Source: Betaproteobacteria bacterium (GTDB lineage Bacteria > Pseudomonadota > Gammaproteobacteria > Burkholderiales > SG8-39). From it: 64,000 bases of DNA. Shown in pieces: positions 1 to 9,187 of the stretch (the first letter of the stretch is position 1; each line of letters begins with the position of its first letter). A program made the position numbers and the translations under genes. Location of the stretch: NCBI GenBank assembly GCA_947479645.1, contig CANKAJ010000001.1, positions 139,537 to 203,536 on the forward strand, read 5' to 3'. Under the pieces are notes generated by a model, which saw nothing but the letters and a program-made list of their open reading frames with translations, searched no databases and had not been told where the DNA came from.

Positions 1-476
1 TCGGTATACATTTCGACACGGTCTGCACCGATCTCTCGTGCCAGACGCATCGACTCCGGGACCGCGTCCATGAACAAACTAACACGCGCACCGTATGACT
101 TGGCCTCGGCAATCACGGGTCTCAATCTGTCAGCGTCCTTAACCAGATCCCAGCCATGGTCCGAGGTGAATGCCCCGGCCTCATCAGGAACCAGCGTACA
201 CTGCCGGGGCCTGACTTCCCGTACAAACTGCAGCAACCCATGAAACGGGTTTCCCTCGATATTGAGTTCTGCCTGCGGCCATGCCTTGAGCAGGCTGGCC
301 AATTCCCTGACGTCGTCCGCACGAATATGCCGGGCATCCGGCCTCGGATGAACCGTAATTCCGTGCGCGCCTGAATCAAGCGCAATTTTCGCCGCCCTTA
401 TCACGCTCGGAATACCATTGGTACGAGTATTTCGAATCAAGGCAATCTTGTTCAGATTGACGCTCAACTTGGTCAT
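1..476 (-). CDS. pdxJ: Pyridoxine 5'-phosphate synthase, C-terminus cut by window edge
   Basis: PdxJ condenses 1-deoxyxylulose 5-phosphate with 3-amino-2-oxopropyl phosphate to make pyridoxine 5'-phosphate, the last ring-forming step of DXP-dependent vitamin B6 synthesis in the cytoplasm. The minus-strand frame from the ATG at 476 begins MTKLSVNLNKIALIRNTR and continues with GITVHPRPDARHIR and ELNIEGNP, the typical N-terminal TIM-barrel strands of the family. About 158 codons are present (family about 240-260), so the gene runs off the left edge. It follows recO, the usual proteobacterial order, and is probably cotranscribed with it across the 35 bp gap. Identification is from memory of the family. 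Confidence 0.93.
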   Translation of the reverse strand, partial: MTKLSVNLNKIALIRNTRTNGIPSVIRAAKIALDSGAHGITVHPRPDARHIRADDVRELASLLKAWPQAELNIEGNPFHGLLQFVREVRPRQCTLVPDEAGAFTSDHGWDLVKDADRLRPVIAEAKSYGARVSLFMDAVPESMRLAREIGADRVEMYT

Positions 477-511
477 ATATAAAAATTCTCAATCATATTG
501 AACCGCCACTG

Positions 512-1243
512 CTACAAGGCAAGTAATTCCCTGAAAATCCGCCGGCTGCGCAAAGGCTGATCATCAAGCCGATGGTTGATCAACACTCTCATCAGGGCCT
601 TGGCCTGTACCAGGGTCAGGGGATCTCGATAATCGTCTCGTGCAATGTCCAACAACACCTTGCCCTGCAACAACGGCTCCGCAGATACCTCGCTGCCATC
701 GGTGAGGATTCGAACCGGGCCGCGCTCAGGATCGTAAGTATAAGTCGCCGCCGGATCCAGTGAGTTTCCCGTATCGCCATCACGATCCAGTGTCATTGCA
801 TAACCGAGTTCAGACAGCAATGCCTTCTCGAATCCCCGCAATACCACCGCCGAAGCATCGCTTCGGGCCAATGCCATCAGTGCCTGTCGATAATGATCAA
901 ACAGGACTTCATGCGGATCTTCTCGCGGCAGCAGCCGCAATAGCAATTCATTGAGGTAAAAACCGCAGAGCAATGCCTCGCCCTGCAACAATGGATGACC
1001 TCCATGCCACTCCGCACGGGAAAGGGTTCGAACTTCCCCTTTGCCAAACCATCCTAATGACAACGGTTGAAATGACAACAATACTCCACGCAATGCTGAG
1101 CGTGGGCGGCGGGCGCCGCGGGCGACCATGGTGATGCGCCCGTAAGGCTGAGTGAAGGTTTCCAGCAGGAGACTTGTCTCCCGGTAGGGATAACTGTGAA
1201 GGACGTAGGCTTGCTCGGTCTGTGCACGCTGACGGTCAGTCAT
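512..1243 (-). CDS. recO: DNA repair protein RecO
   Basis: RecO works with RecF and RecR to load RecA onto SSB-coated single-stranded DNA. The 243 aa product has the N-terminal OB-fold stretch (AYVLHSYPYRETSLLLETF, then GRITMVARGARRPRS) and the helical C-terminal half containing GFYLNELLLRLLP, all typical of RecO. I chose the ATG at 1243 over an upstream one at 1324. It starts MTDRQRAQ just before the conserved region and overlaps the era stop by 8 bp (ATGACTGA), which fits translational coupling. No zinc-finger cysteines are visible. Confidence 0.93.
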   Translation of the reverse strand: MTDRQRAQTEQAYVLHSYPYRETSLLLETFTQPYGRITMVARGARRPRSALRGVLLSFQPLSLGWFGKGEVRTLSRAEWHGGHPLLQGEALLCGFYLNELLLRLLPREDPHEVLFDHYRQALMALARSDASAVVLRGFEKALLSELGYAMTLDRDGDTGNSLDPAATYTYDPERGPVRILTDGSEVSAEPLLQGKVLLDIARDDYRDPLTLVQAKALMRVLINHRLDDQPLRSRRIFRELLAL

Positions 1244-2132
1244 AGCCCAACCGGCGAAGTTGTGCATCATCGTCGGTCCAACCGCCCCGCACTTTGACCC
1301 ATACTTCAAGATAGACCTTTCCACCGAACAGCTTTTCCATGTCCTTCCTGGCGACCGTGGCCATGCGCTTCATCTGTTCGCCACCAGCACCGATAATGAT
1401 GGCCTTGTGACCTTCCCGGTCAACCACGATGGCTGCATGAATGCGTCGCAACTTCGGCGTGGTCTCAAATTTTTCAATAATCACACTGGCGCCATAAGGA
1501 ACCTCGTCTCCAAGCGAACGGAACAGCTTCTCACGAAGCAATTCCGATGCAAGAAAACGCTCATCACGGTCAGTCAACTCGTCCGGACCATAGATAGCCG
1601 GTTGTTCCGGCAGGTAACGTCGCAAGGTGCGCAACAGTGCTTCAAGCCCCTTCTTTCGCTGTGCGCTGATAGGAATAAACTCGCTTATCCCCGTTTCCAC
1701 TGAGACAGTTTTTATAAATGATAATAACTGTTCTGGCGAAGTCCGGTCGGTCTTGTTGATCACAAGCAGAAGCGGTTTGTCGCGCGGAGCCAGTTTCAGC
1801 AATGCCCTGTCCTCCGGCCCGAAACGCCCAGCCTCCACCACAAGCACCGCCACATCAACCTCGTCGAGTGCGCCTTTTACGCCACGATTCATGCTCCGGT
1901 TCAAAGCTGTGCGGTGTTGCGTCTGAAAGCCCGGAGTATCAACGAAGATGTATTGGGAATCCGGGCGCGTCAGGATTCCTCGAATGCGATGACGGGTAGT
2001 CTGCGGCTTGCGTGATGTAATGGAGAGCTTCTGTCCCACCAACGCATTGAGCAGTGTCGACTTCCCCACATTGGGGCGCCCAAATAGCGCAACCGCTCCA
2101 CAACGAAACGCCAGTTCTTCCGTATCACTCAT
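1236..2132 (-). CDS. era: GTPase Era, 16S rRNA maturation
   Basis: Era is an essential Ras-like GTPase that binds the 3' end of 16S rRNA and helps 30S assembly. In 298 aa the G motifs are clear: G1 GRPNVGKS (residues 18-25), G2 region TTRHR, G3 DTPG, G4 NKTD and G5 SAQ. The C-terminal type II KH domain carries [17 protein letters not shown] and the KVRGGW stretch. It overlaps rnc by 4 bp (ATGA) upstream and recO by 8 bp downstream, the classical rnc-era-recO order. Confidence 0.97.
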   Translation of the reverse strand: MSDTEELAFRCGAVALFGRPNVGKSTLLNALVGQKLSITSRKPQTTRHRIRGILTRPDSQYIFVDTPGFQTQHRTALNRSMNRGVKGALDEVDVAVLVVEAGRFGPEDRALLKLAPRDKPLLLVINKTDRTSPEQLLSFIKTVSVETGISEFIPISAQRKKGLEALLRTLRRYLPEQPAIYGPDELTDRDERFLASELLREKLFRSLGDEVPYGASVIIEKFETTPKLRRIHAAIVVDREGHKAIIIGAGGEQMKRMATVARKDMEKLFGGKVYLEVWVKVRGGWTDDDAQLRRLGYD

Positions 2133-2794
2133 TTGCGCAATGCCTCATATGCACTCCGAGCCGCTTCCTGTTCAGCAGCACGGCGGCTTGCGCCCGTTCC
2201 TGTTGTTCGCACGGAAAGCTCCAAGATGAGGCATTCCACTTCAAAACTCTGACTATGTGCAGCGCCATTGATAGTCGTTACGGTATATTTAGGCAAGGCA
2301 ATACGCTTGGCTTGAAGCAACTCCTGCAAAAGCGTCTTGGGGTCCTTCCCTGGATTGGGATCCAGTTCAGCGAGCATGGCACCATAGAGATGCCTGACCA
2401 CCGTCTGTGACTCCGTAAAGCCACCATCAAGAAAAACCGCACCAAGCAGGGCTTCAAGCGCATCGGCAAGTATCGAAGGGCGCGTGGCTCCCCCGCTTTT
2501 TAGTTCCCCTTCGCCCAACCGCAAGCATTGCCCAAGCTTCAGTGTTTGTGCAACAGCATGCAGGGATTCCTGCCTCACCAGATTGGCGCGCAATCGAGAA
2601 AGCTCGCCCTCCTTCAGACCATTGAACCGATCGTACAGTTCCGCTGCAATGACGCAGTTCAACACGCTGTCACCTAGGAATTCAAGACGCTCGTAATGCC
2701 GCTCACCATGACTGCGATGCGTCAGCGCCTGGATGAGCAACTCCGGTTGTTTGAACCGATAGCCGATGCTTCGCTGAAGGCGCTCCAAGTTCAT
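2129..2794 (-). CDS. rnc: Ribonuclease III
   Basis: RNase III cleaves double-stranded RNA, including the 30S pre-rRNA stems. The 221 aa product has the signature [11 protein letters not shown] at residues 35-45, the second acidic cluster ([15 protein letters not shown]) and a C-terminal dsRNA-binding domain ending [19 protein letters not shown]. Length is normal. It is coupled to era by a 4 bp overlap and follows the DUF4845 gene by about 30 bp, as in many beta- and gammaproteobacteria. Confidence 0.97.
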   Translation of the reverse strand: MNLERLQRSIGYRFKQPELLIQALTHRSHGERHYERLEFLGDSVLNCVIAAELYDRFNGLKEGELSRLRANLVRQESLHAVAQTLKLGQCLRLGEGELKSGGATRPSILADALEALLGAVFLDGGFTESQTVVRHLYGAMLAELDPNPGKDPKTLLQELLQAKRIALPKYTVTTINGAAHSQSFEVECLILELSVRTTGTGASRRAAEQEAARSAYEALRK

Positions 2795-2826
2795 TCAGTT
2801 CATCTGCGCAAACAGCGTGCTGAATG

Positions 2827-3177
2827 CTATTTGCTGCTTCCAGCAAAATCAATGGCTAGACTGACATTACCAAACAGCGCAATTTTCTTAGGATAGGAAA
2901 ATGACACGATAACATCACCACCATCCTTGGTGATATCAAGGTCGGCGCCTGTCAGTACCTGTATGTCGTCAACCTGTGCACGCTTGTCGAACGCCTTTCG
3001 GATCTCGCCGACAGTGCCCCTTGCCTCGCCGCCCTGAACGATACCCACTACCGCTTTTTTGACATTCAGATATTCAAGGTAAGCAGGCACGATCTTAAGG
3101 CCTCCAACCGCCACGAGCACCAGTCCTATGCAGATAAACAAGATGCCAATCATGCTCATGCCACGCTGCTTGTACAT
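2827..3177 (-). CDS. DUF4845 single-pass membrane protein
   Basis: A 116 aa protein of unknown function. It has a short basic N-terminus (MYKQRGMSMIGI), one transmembrane helix at about residues 7-27, then a small soluble domain. Proteins of this type (DUF4845) are regularly found between lepB and rnc, as here. I chose the ATG at 3177, 13 bp after the lepB stop; an upstream in-frame ATG at 3207 would overlap lepB. The N-terminus loosely resembles a prepilin-like leader, but the FTLIE-type motif is missing, so I do not call it a pilin. Confidence 0.85.
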   Translation of the reverse strand: MYKQRGMSMIGILFICIGLVLVAVGGLKIVPAYLEYLNVKKAVVGIVQGGEARGTVGEIRKAFDKRAQVDDIQVLTGADLDITKDGGDVIVSFSYPKKIALFGNVSLAIDFAGSSK

Positions 3178-3190
3178 ATCGCCTCCGCTG

Positions 3191-3979
3191 TTACTGAAAT
3201 CCGCCAAAGCGCTTCAGTTCACCAAAATTAAACCAGATGAAAAATGCCCTGCCTACAATATTCTCGTCTGGCACGAAACCCCACACTCGGCTGTCGGCCG
3301 AATTGTCGCGATTATCACCCATCATAAAGTAGTGTCCCGCAGGCACCTTGCAGATCACTCCGGCAGTATTGTAGTTGCAATTCTCACGAAACGGGAACTG
3401 TCGGATGAAGGGGACGGCATCAGGGGCATCTTCTTCAATCAGAATGGCGTGCTCAACATCGCCAGTCTTTTCCCGATACTGCTTTGAATAGCTTATGCGC
3501 TCGCGATTGAGATAATCCGGCAAGGGCGTATGCACGGCTTCAATGCCATTGATAAATAGTCGCTTGTTTGTATAAGCAATCGTATCGCCCGGGGTTCCGA
3601 CCACGCGCTTGATGTAATCAAGCGAAGGATCTTCGGGATACCTGAAGACCATGACATCACCGCGCTTGGGTTGATTGATGTCGATCACTTTTTTGTTGAT
3701 GATTGGAATGCGGATTCCATAGGTGAATTTGTTGACCAGAATAAAGTCACCGATGATCAAAGTCGGGATCATTGATCCTGATGGAATCTTGAAAGGCTCG
3801 AACAGGAATGACCGCAGAAAAAAGACCACTAGAATTACGGGGAAGAAGCTTTTCGGATATTCGATCCACCAGGGTTCACGATCACCATCCTTGCGCTGCT
3901 TGCGGAACCATAGCGCATCGGCAAGCGCAAACGTTCCGGTAATGCAAAGCAGAATAAACAGTATCAACGCGAAATTCAT
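3191..3979 (-). CDS. lepB: Signal peptidase I
   Basis: LepB removes signal peptides from Sec- and Tat-exported proteins at the periplasmic face of the inner membrane. In 262 aa there are two N-terminal hydrophobic segments (about 3-22 and 45-63). The catalytic serine lies in [10 protein letters not shown] (Ser69) and the general-base lysine in DYIKRVVG (Lys124). The later box [12 protein letters not shown] is also present. The start overlaps the lepA stop by 4 bp, so lepA and lepB are translationally coupled. The cargo includes the many Bug receptors encoded downstream. Confidence 0.97.
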   Translation of the reverse strand: MNFALILFILLCITGTFALADALWFRKQRKDGDREPWWIEYPKSFFPVILVVFFLRSFLFEPFKIPSGSMIPTLIIGDFILVNKFTYGIRIPIINKKVIDINQPKRGDVMVFRYPEDPSLDYIKRVVGTPGDTIAYTNKRLFINGIEAVHTPLPDYLNRERISYSKQYREKTGDVEHAILIEEDAPDAVPFIRQFPFRENCNYNTAGVICKVPAGHYFMMGDNRDNSADSRVWGFVPDENIVGRAFFIWFNFGELKRFGGFQ

Positions 3980-5769
3980 TTTCCCTCCACCTTGAGGATT
4001 GCAAGAAAGGCTTCCTGAGGAATTTCAACGGACCCGACCTGTTTCATCCGTTTTTTTCCCGCCTTCTGCTTTTCAAGCAATTTCCGTTTTCGACTGATAT
4101 CACCGCCATAACACTTGGCAAGCACGTTCTTTCGCAGCGCCTTGATTGTCTCTCTGGAGATAATATTGGCGCCTATTGCCGCCTGTATCGCCACATCGAA
4201 CATTTGTCGCGGAATCAGCTCCCGCATTTTTGAGGCCAGCTCACGCCCGCGGTAAGGTGCATTGGCACGATGAACCATCAATGAAAGCGCATCTACACGC
4301 TCGCCATTGATCAAAATATCAAGCTTGACCATGTCTGCTGCACGGTACTCCTTGAACTCATAGTCAAGCGAGGCGTAGCCGCGCGAAGCCGATTTCAACT
4401 TGTCAAAGAAATCCATCACCACTTCATTCAACGGCATTTCATAGCTGAGCATGACCTGGCGCCCGAGGTATTGCATATTTTTTTGCAATCCGCGCTTGCC
4501 GTTGCACAGTGTCATGACGGCCCCCACATACTCCTGCGGCAGGAATATCGTGGCGTTGATGATGGGTTCGCGTATTTCCTCGATTTTCGAAGGGTCCGGC
4601 ATTTTCGCCGGGTTCTCCACTTTGAGCAGCGTACCGTCGCGCATCATGACCTCATAAATCACCGTCGGCGCGGTGGTAATGAGGTCCATGTCGTACTCGC
4701 GCTCCAGTCGCTCCTGCACAATATCCATGTGCAACAGGCCCAGAAATCCGCATCGGAATCCAAATCCCAGCGCCTGGGATGTCTCCGGCTCATATTGCAA
4801 TGATGAATCGTTCAATTTGAGCTTCGTGAGCGCATCACGTAGCGCTTCGTACTGGTTGGACTCGACAGGATAAAGACCAGCAAATACCTGGGGCTTGATT
4901 TCCTTGAAGCCCGGTAGTGCCTCCGTGGCGGGGCGGTCAAGGTGTGTAATCGTATCGCCAACCTTGGCATCGGCCAGTACCTTAATACCCGCTATGACGA
5001 ATCCGACTTCTCCAGCCGAAAGCTGTGCACGTGGCTGCGATTTCGGTGTAAATACCCCGGTGTGTTCGCAAACATGCTCAGCCCGAGTCGACATGAAGAG
5101 CAACTTGTCGCGTGGTGCAATAACGCCGTCCACCATGCGTACCAGCATGACAACACCCACATAGTTGTCAAACCAGGAGTCAATGATCAGCGCCTTGACC
5201 GGTGCCGCCGGATCTCCCTTGGGCGGGGGGATGCGACTAACCACAGCCTCCAGCGCATCTTCTATACCTATACCGGTCTTGGCACTAACGAGAATTGCGT
5301 CCTGCGCCGGGATGCCGACCACGTCCTCAATCTCTCGAATTGCATTTGCAGTATCTGCCGAGGGCAGATCAATCTTGTTCAATACCGGTACAACTTCCAC
5401 GCCCTGCTCCGTCGCGGTATAGCAGTTGGCGACAGTCTGCGCCTCCACGCCTTGCGATGCGTCCACAACCAGCAACGCCCCCTCGCAGGCCGCCAGCGAA
5501 CGTGATACCTCATACGAAAAGTCAACATGACCCGGAGTGTCGATGAGGTTGAGAAAATAGATTTCTCCATTGCGCGCGCGATACTGCAACGCGGCGGTTT
5601 GCGCCTTGATGGTGATGCCCCTCTCACGCTCGAGATCCATGGAGTCGAGCACCTGTTCAGACATTTCGCGGGAGGACAGACCACCACAATATTGAATGAA
5701 CCGATCAGCAAGCGTCGACTTGCCATGGTCTATGTGGGCGATGATGGAGAAATTTCGGATATGCTGCAT
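3976..5769 (-). CDS. lepA: Elongation factor 4 (LepA), ribosomal back-translocase GTPase
   Basis: LepA/EF4 is a ribosome-associated GTPase implicated in back-translocation or 30S biogenesis. G motifs are [20 protein letters not shown] and NKIDLP. The LepA-specific C-terminal domain is present ([19 protein letters not shown], then [20 protein letters not shown]). I prefer the ATG at 5769 ([10 protein letters not shown]), which gives 597 aa as in E. coli. An in-frame ATG pair at 5799/5796 would add ten residues that the family lacks. It is the first gene of the lepA-to-pdxJ operon; the 5' flank holds an integrase remnant rather than the mucD/rseP genes often seen. Confidence 0.95.
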   Translation of the reverse strand: MQHIRNFSIIAHIDHGKSTLADRFIQYCGGLSSREMSEQVLDSMDLERERGITIKAQTAALQYRARNGEIYFLNLIDTPGHVDFSYEVSRSLAACEGALLVVDASQGVEAQTVANCYTATEQGVEVVPVLNKIDLPSADTANAIREIEDVVGIPAQDAILVSAKTGIGIEDALEAVVSRIPPPKGDPAAPVKALIIDSWFDNYVGVVMLVRMVDGVIAPRDKLLFMSTRAEHVCEHTGVFTPKSQPRAQLSAGEVGFVIAGIKVLADAKVGDTITHLDRPATEALPGFKEIKPQVFAGLYPVESNQYEALRDALTKLKLNDSSLQYEPETSQALGFGFRCGFLGLLHMDIVQERLEREYDMDLITTAPTVIYEVMMRDGTLLKVENPAKMPDPSKIEEIREPIINATIFLPQEYVGAVMTLCNGKRGLQKNMQYLGRQVMLSYEMPLNEVVMDFFDKLKSASRGYASLDYEFKEYRAADMVKLDILINGERVDALSLMVHRANAPYRGRELASKMRELIPRQMFDVAIQAAIGANIISRETIKALRKNVLAKCYGGDISRKRKLLEKQKAGKKRMKQVGSVEIPQEAFLAILKVEGK

Positions 5770-6012
5770 AGGCCCTAGACTTGTATCACTTTGCATCATT
5801 TAGGTGACATCAAGCGGTACAAGTTACTGTTTTTATTCGATTTACTACTTTAATTAGGTTCAATTCGTTTCAAGCTTTCTCATGAAAATGCGGATAGAAA
5901 TGAGGGGATGCCTAAACCACCCAATAATTCCTACCCTCATTTTGCAGTAATACGCAGCAACCACAAGGCTTTCCGCAATTCATCACCGCAGGATTCCCAG
6001 GGGATATTACCC

Positions 6013-6153
6013 ATGCTTACAAATACCGAAGTAGCCAGGCCAAGAAGAGAGCTAAGGCATACCCATACAAGCTCACTGATGGCGGCGCGGGATTATACCT
6101 TGAGGGAACCCCCTCAGGCTGGAAGAAACACTGGCGCTACCGATTCTGTCTAA
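6013..6153 (+). pseudogene. Remnant of a tyrosine (P4-type) integrase N-terminus, frameshifted
   Basis: The frame from ATG 6013 reads MLTNTEVAR and then goes off track. The frame shifted by one base reads AKKRAKAYPYKLTDGGAGLY followed by LEGTPSGWKKHWRYRF (about 6041-6150). Together they match the arm-type DNA-binding domain (DUF4102) that starts P4-like prophage and island integrases: start motif, lysine-rich linker, YKLTDGGGLYL, then the W-RYRF strand. The catalytic domain is absent. It marks an old integration or excision event between lepA and hflX. Identification is by eye from family knowledge. Confidence 0.7.
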
Positions 6154-6192
6154 AGGCCGAATTAACAAACTCGTTCAATAGAGGGGGTCGAC

Positions 6193-6519
6193 ATGAGAGG
6201 TACGCAGAGCATTGTTGGTACGTGGTGGCCAGATGCGAACCGTATCGGGCCAAACTGGGTTCACACGAAACCCGCACTGGAAAATGTTGACGCAAATTCA
6301 CTCAAGCGGCTGCTCGCTGATAAGCGTATGGAAAATGTCGTGTTGAAGATTGATCTTCCACCGAAGGCGCTCAAAAAAAGATCCTCGTCACGCAGCTTAA
6401 AAAAACAGCTGCCGCCAATCGACCGCAAATCAGAACTGATGCTATCTGAATATATATTTGACGATTTAGATCGGTTTCGTGAGCCCTATTTGGAATCGAT
6501 GTATTTGCGTCATCGCTAA
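6193..6519 (+). CDS. Hypothetical protein, 108 aa
   Basis: I do not recognise this product. It has a strong Shine-Dalgarno (GAGGGGG) ending about 6 bases before the ATG, which favours real translation. It is basic in the middle (LKKRSSSRSLKKQ) and acidic/aromatic at the end (YIFDDLDRFREPYLESMYLRHR). No signal peptide or membrane segment is seen. It lies between an integrase remnant and the convergent hflX gene, so it may be a leftover island gene. Confidence 0.4.
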   Translation: MRGTQSIVGTWWPDANRIGPNWVHTKPALENVDANSLKRLLADKRMENVVLKIDLPPKALKKRSSSRSLKKQLPPIDRKSELMLSEYIFDDLDRFREPYLESMYLRHR

Positions 6520-6554
6520 AATTGCCGAAGCAATGGTATTTTATAGGATGGCAA

Positions 6555-7997
6555 TCACTGAACCTGTCCGAACTGCACGCGCAAACCCTCCAACACGCTG
6601 GGCTCGCCGCGGACACGGAAGTGCGCCCCCTCTTCTTCAGCGCGCTCCTCCAGAACCTCACAACTGGCAAAAAGTTCCCCGCGCAACTGCTGTGCAGACC
6701 AGGGAAGAAAAAGCTCCTCCTCGACAAGGCCCTTCTGGAAAAACGCACGGATGGCCGCATGCAACTTCGCGACATCAGCAGGCCGGCGTGCACTCATCAC
6801 GATGCACTCGGGGTAACGTTCGCGCAACGCTGCTTCACGTTCAGCTTGCGCGGCAACATCGCCATTACCATCACCAGCACCATTGCCAACGGCGTCGATT
6901 TTATTGAAGACAAGGATGCGCGGCACCTCCTGCGCGCTGATCTCGGCCAGCACTGCTTCAGTCACCGCCAGTTGCCGTTCATACCCCGGATCACCAGCAT
7001 CGACAACGTGAAGCAGCAACGACGCCTCAAGCGCCTCTTCCAGTGTCGACTTGAAGGACGCGACAAGGTCGTGCGGAAGATTCTTGATGAAACCAACCGT
7101 GTCGCTGATCAATATTTGCGGAACGGTTTTCGGGTGCAGCGTACGCACCGTGGTATCGAGTGTTGCAAAGAGCTGGTTGGCCACCAGCACATCGCTTCCG
7201 GTGAGCGCGCGCATCAATGTGGACTTGCCCGCATTGGTGTAGCCGACGAGCACCACGCGCGCGATTCCCTGGCGCTCCTGCCGCCGCGCACGCTGTGTCT
7301 TGCGCTCGACATCCATCGCGGCGATTTCTTCCTGCAACTCGGCGATGCGATTGCGAATTTTCTGCCGATCGAGTTCGCTATGCGTCTCGCCGGCACCGCG
7401 ACCACCAGTACCACTGCGCTGTCGGCCTTTGGAGCCTGCCAGTTTGGCCGCCTCGCGCAAGCGCGGGGAAAGATAGGCAAGTCTGGCAATCTCCACCTGC
7501 GCGCGTGCCGCGCGCGAACTGGCATGGCGGTGGAAGATTTCAAGAATGACCATGGTGCGGTCCATCACCTCACAGCCCACCTCAATTTCCAGGTTGCGCG
7601 CTTGCGAAGGGGAAATCTCGTGATCGACGAGGATGACATCGGCGCGACGGGTCTCCGGATCGGCAATGGCCTGCGCGGCTTCCTTGGCTCGAGCCAATCC
7701 GCCTTTCGCCGCCCGCTTGGGATGACTGTTCGCCGGCGCTGAATCCGGCGCATCGTCAGACTCCGGCGCATTCTCGACGAAGCGCCGCATCTCGTGGCGC
7801 TTTCCGATCCCCAGGTAGGCTGCAGTATCGAATTTGTCACGCTTCTGAATGAACGTGCCGACCACCTCGAATCCCAGTGTCGTTGCAAGATCACGCAATT
7901 CGTTCACAGATACCTGCAACTCGGTATCGCTGACACCCGGCAACTGAACAGCCGCCACGACAGCCCGCGTTGGGCCTTCTTTGACTTCTTTTTGCAT
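6555..7997 (-). CDS. hflX: HflX-family ribosome-associated GTPase, stand-alone and divergent
   Basis: HflX splits or rescues stalled 70S ribosomes in stress. In this 480 aa protein the N-terminal HflX domain (about 10-190) carries the AAYLGIGK glycine motif, and VDHEISPSQARNLE precedes the coiled linker. The G domain shows GYTNAGKST (about 250), the TLDTTVRTL switch, DTVGFIKNLPHDLVASFKST and FNKID. The linker reads GTGGRGAGETHSELD in place of the usual GxGTRGPGETQLE. An Ala/Asp/Pro-rich insertion follows residue 75. It is longer than E. coli HflX (426 aa) and not beside hfq or hflKC. It may be a paralogue rather than the main HflX. Confidence 0.85.
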   Translation of the reverse strand: MQKEVKEGPTRAVVAAVQLPGVSDTELQVSVNELRDLATTLGFEVVGTFIQKRDKFDTAAYLGIGKRHEMRRFVENAPESDDAPDSAPANSHPKRAAKGGLARAKEAAQAIADPETRRADVILVDHEISPSQARNLEIEVGCEVMDRTMVILEIFHRHASSRAARAQVEIARLAYLSPRLREAAKLAGSKGRQRSGTGGRGAGETHSELDRQKIRNRIAELQEEIAAMDVERKTQRARRQERQGIARVVLVGYTNAGKSTLMRALTGSDVLVANQLFATLDTTVRTLHPKTVPQILISDTVGFIKNLPHDLVASFKSTLEEALEASLLLHVVDAGDPGYERQLAVTEAVLAEISAQEVPRILVFNKIDAVGNGAGDGNGDVAAQAEREAALRERYPECIVMSARRPADVAKLHAAIRAFFQKGLVEEELFLPWSAQQLRGELFASCEVLEERAEEEGAHFRVRGEPSVLEGLRVQFGQVQ

Positions 7998-8148
7998 TCA
8001 GATTGTTTCGTTAACTGCCAATAGAGACATTGATTTTACAGGCGGCATGCAGAGCCCAAAGCATATCAGGTACAACTTCACTTACTGGACTTTTACCGAC
8101 GAAGGGCCGAAGTAATCAGCCGCTGACTCATTGTAGTCCATAGTCTCT

Positions 8149-8290
8149 TTAGCCAAGCCACGCCGTTTCAATAGAACTTGGCACATGCCAGGGCGGCAAA
8201 TCCGCCAGCCAACCATCGGAGAAGCTGATCAGCGGGTCAAACGGATCTGATACGAGGCCATCGATCCGTACATAGCGGTTGCTGCGCAGT
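8149..8290 (-). pseudogene. Unidentified C-terminal gene fragment
   Basis: The minus frame ending at the TAA at 8149-8151 encodes about 46 residues, including NRYVRIDGLVSDPFDPL and GWLADLPPWH. This is normal protein-like composition, but a stop precedes it at about 8291 and there is no start codon. It looks like the tail of a lost gene. I cannot assign a family. Confidence 0.25.
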
Positions 8291-8799
8291 TAGTTTTAGG
8301 AATATTTAATATCAGTTTTTTTATTATACCTAATTTTATATTCATTCCCCAACAGCATTGTTGTCAATATTACAATGGATTCGAGTGCGGCTGCGCCCGA
8401 GATTCCAACGCGTTACCGCGTTCGGAACACCGGGTCACTCCCGATGAATTTAACCCGATCGGAATGGCTTGCAGGGAGATTGCCGCAGGAGAGGACAGAC
8501 TGAAGCGCAGATCGAATCATCGATGCCCCTCATTCGCTTTGGCAAAAATCCTTATACGAAGCTCGGCACGGCACCCTTTGACTTGGCAATACGCATCGTC
8601 GAACTGATGCAACGCGAACCACTTCAGGCAGACACTCAGGCAGGCAACGCTTGGCAAGGCTGGGGGGAGCAGGTACGCTTCGCTCGACACCGGAATGTGA
8701 ATACCTGATGTCCTTCAACACAGAATCAATGCATCAAAGTCAGCATAACTGGAGAGGCGCCTTGATCGATTTTTTGTCGACGGTCTCAGCCGCATATCA
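8291..8799. other. Scarred non-coding stretch between hflX and a broken Bug gene
   Basis: It opens with an AT-rich run at about 8295-8355 (poly-T and TATACC-like stretches) and then returns to average composition. A short plus-strand reading frame (about 8469-8708, containing MPLIRFGKNPYTKLG) has no recognisable family and no good ribosome-binding site. No full gene is visible. Confidence 0.4.
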
Positions 8800-9136
8800 G
8801 AACGGCGCCCGACGGCTACACCTTGATACTGGTGGGCAGCAGCCATGTCATCGATCCCATCCTGCTCCCCAGTCTTTCCTGCGACATCATCAGGGACTTC
8901 GCACCGATTGCCACCCTGGCCAGCAGCGAACAATTCCTGGTACTCAATCCGTCGGTACCGGCGAATACCTTGCAGGAGTTCATTGCCCTCGCGAAATCCA
9001 GACCGGGGCAACTAAACTACTCTTCGGTGGGCGCCGGATCAACGAACAATCTGTCGGCAGAATTGTTCAACATTCTGGCAGGCATCAAGACCCTGCACGT
9101 GCCCTTCAAAGGCGCCAATATCAAGCTCGATACTTA
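8800..9136 (+). pseudogene. Internal fragment of a Bug (TctC-type) solute receptor gene
   Basis: The plus frame from about 8802 reads TAPDGYTLILVGSSH, then RDFAPIATL, PANTLQEFIALAKSRPGQLN and LHVPFKGAN. These are Bug family blocks in the right order (about residues 85-190 of a normal receptor). There is no signal peptide or lobe-1 start upstream, and the frame ends at a stop right after the KGA motif. Both ends are missing, so this is a deletion relic. The alpha/beta hydrolase gene begins about 50 bp downstream. Confidence 0.8.
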
Positions 9137-9187
9137 ACCTATCGCCCCAATGACACTGGGGTGGCACTTATTCAAGGTAATGCACAC

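Noticed and set aside
5800-6012. A tRNA attachment site for the integrase remnant
   Set aside because: I could not see a cloverleaf-like or TTCGA-type tRNA end in this stretch.
8469-8708. A 79 aa plus-strand open frame
   Set aside because: No recognisable family and no good ribosome-binding site; it lies in an already scarred stretch.
8651-9187. The long open frame upstream of the alpha/beta hydrolase
   Set aside because: Its upstream 179 residues have no family, and a Bug gene fragment lies in another frame over the same bases. The hydrolase family pattern starts at ATG 9188.
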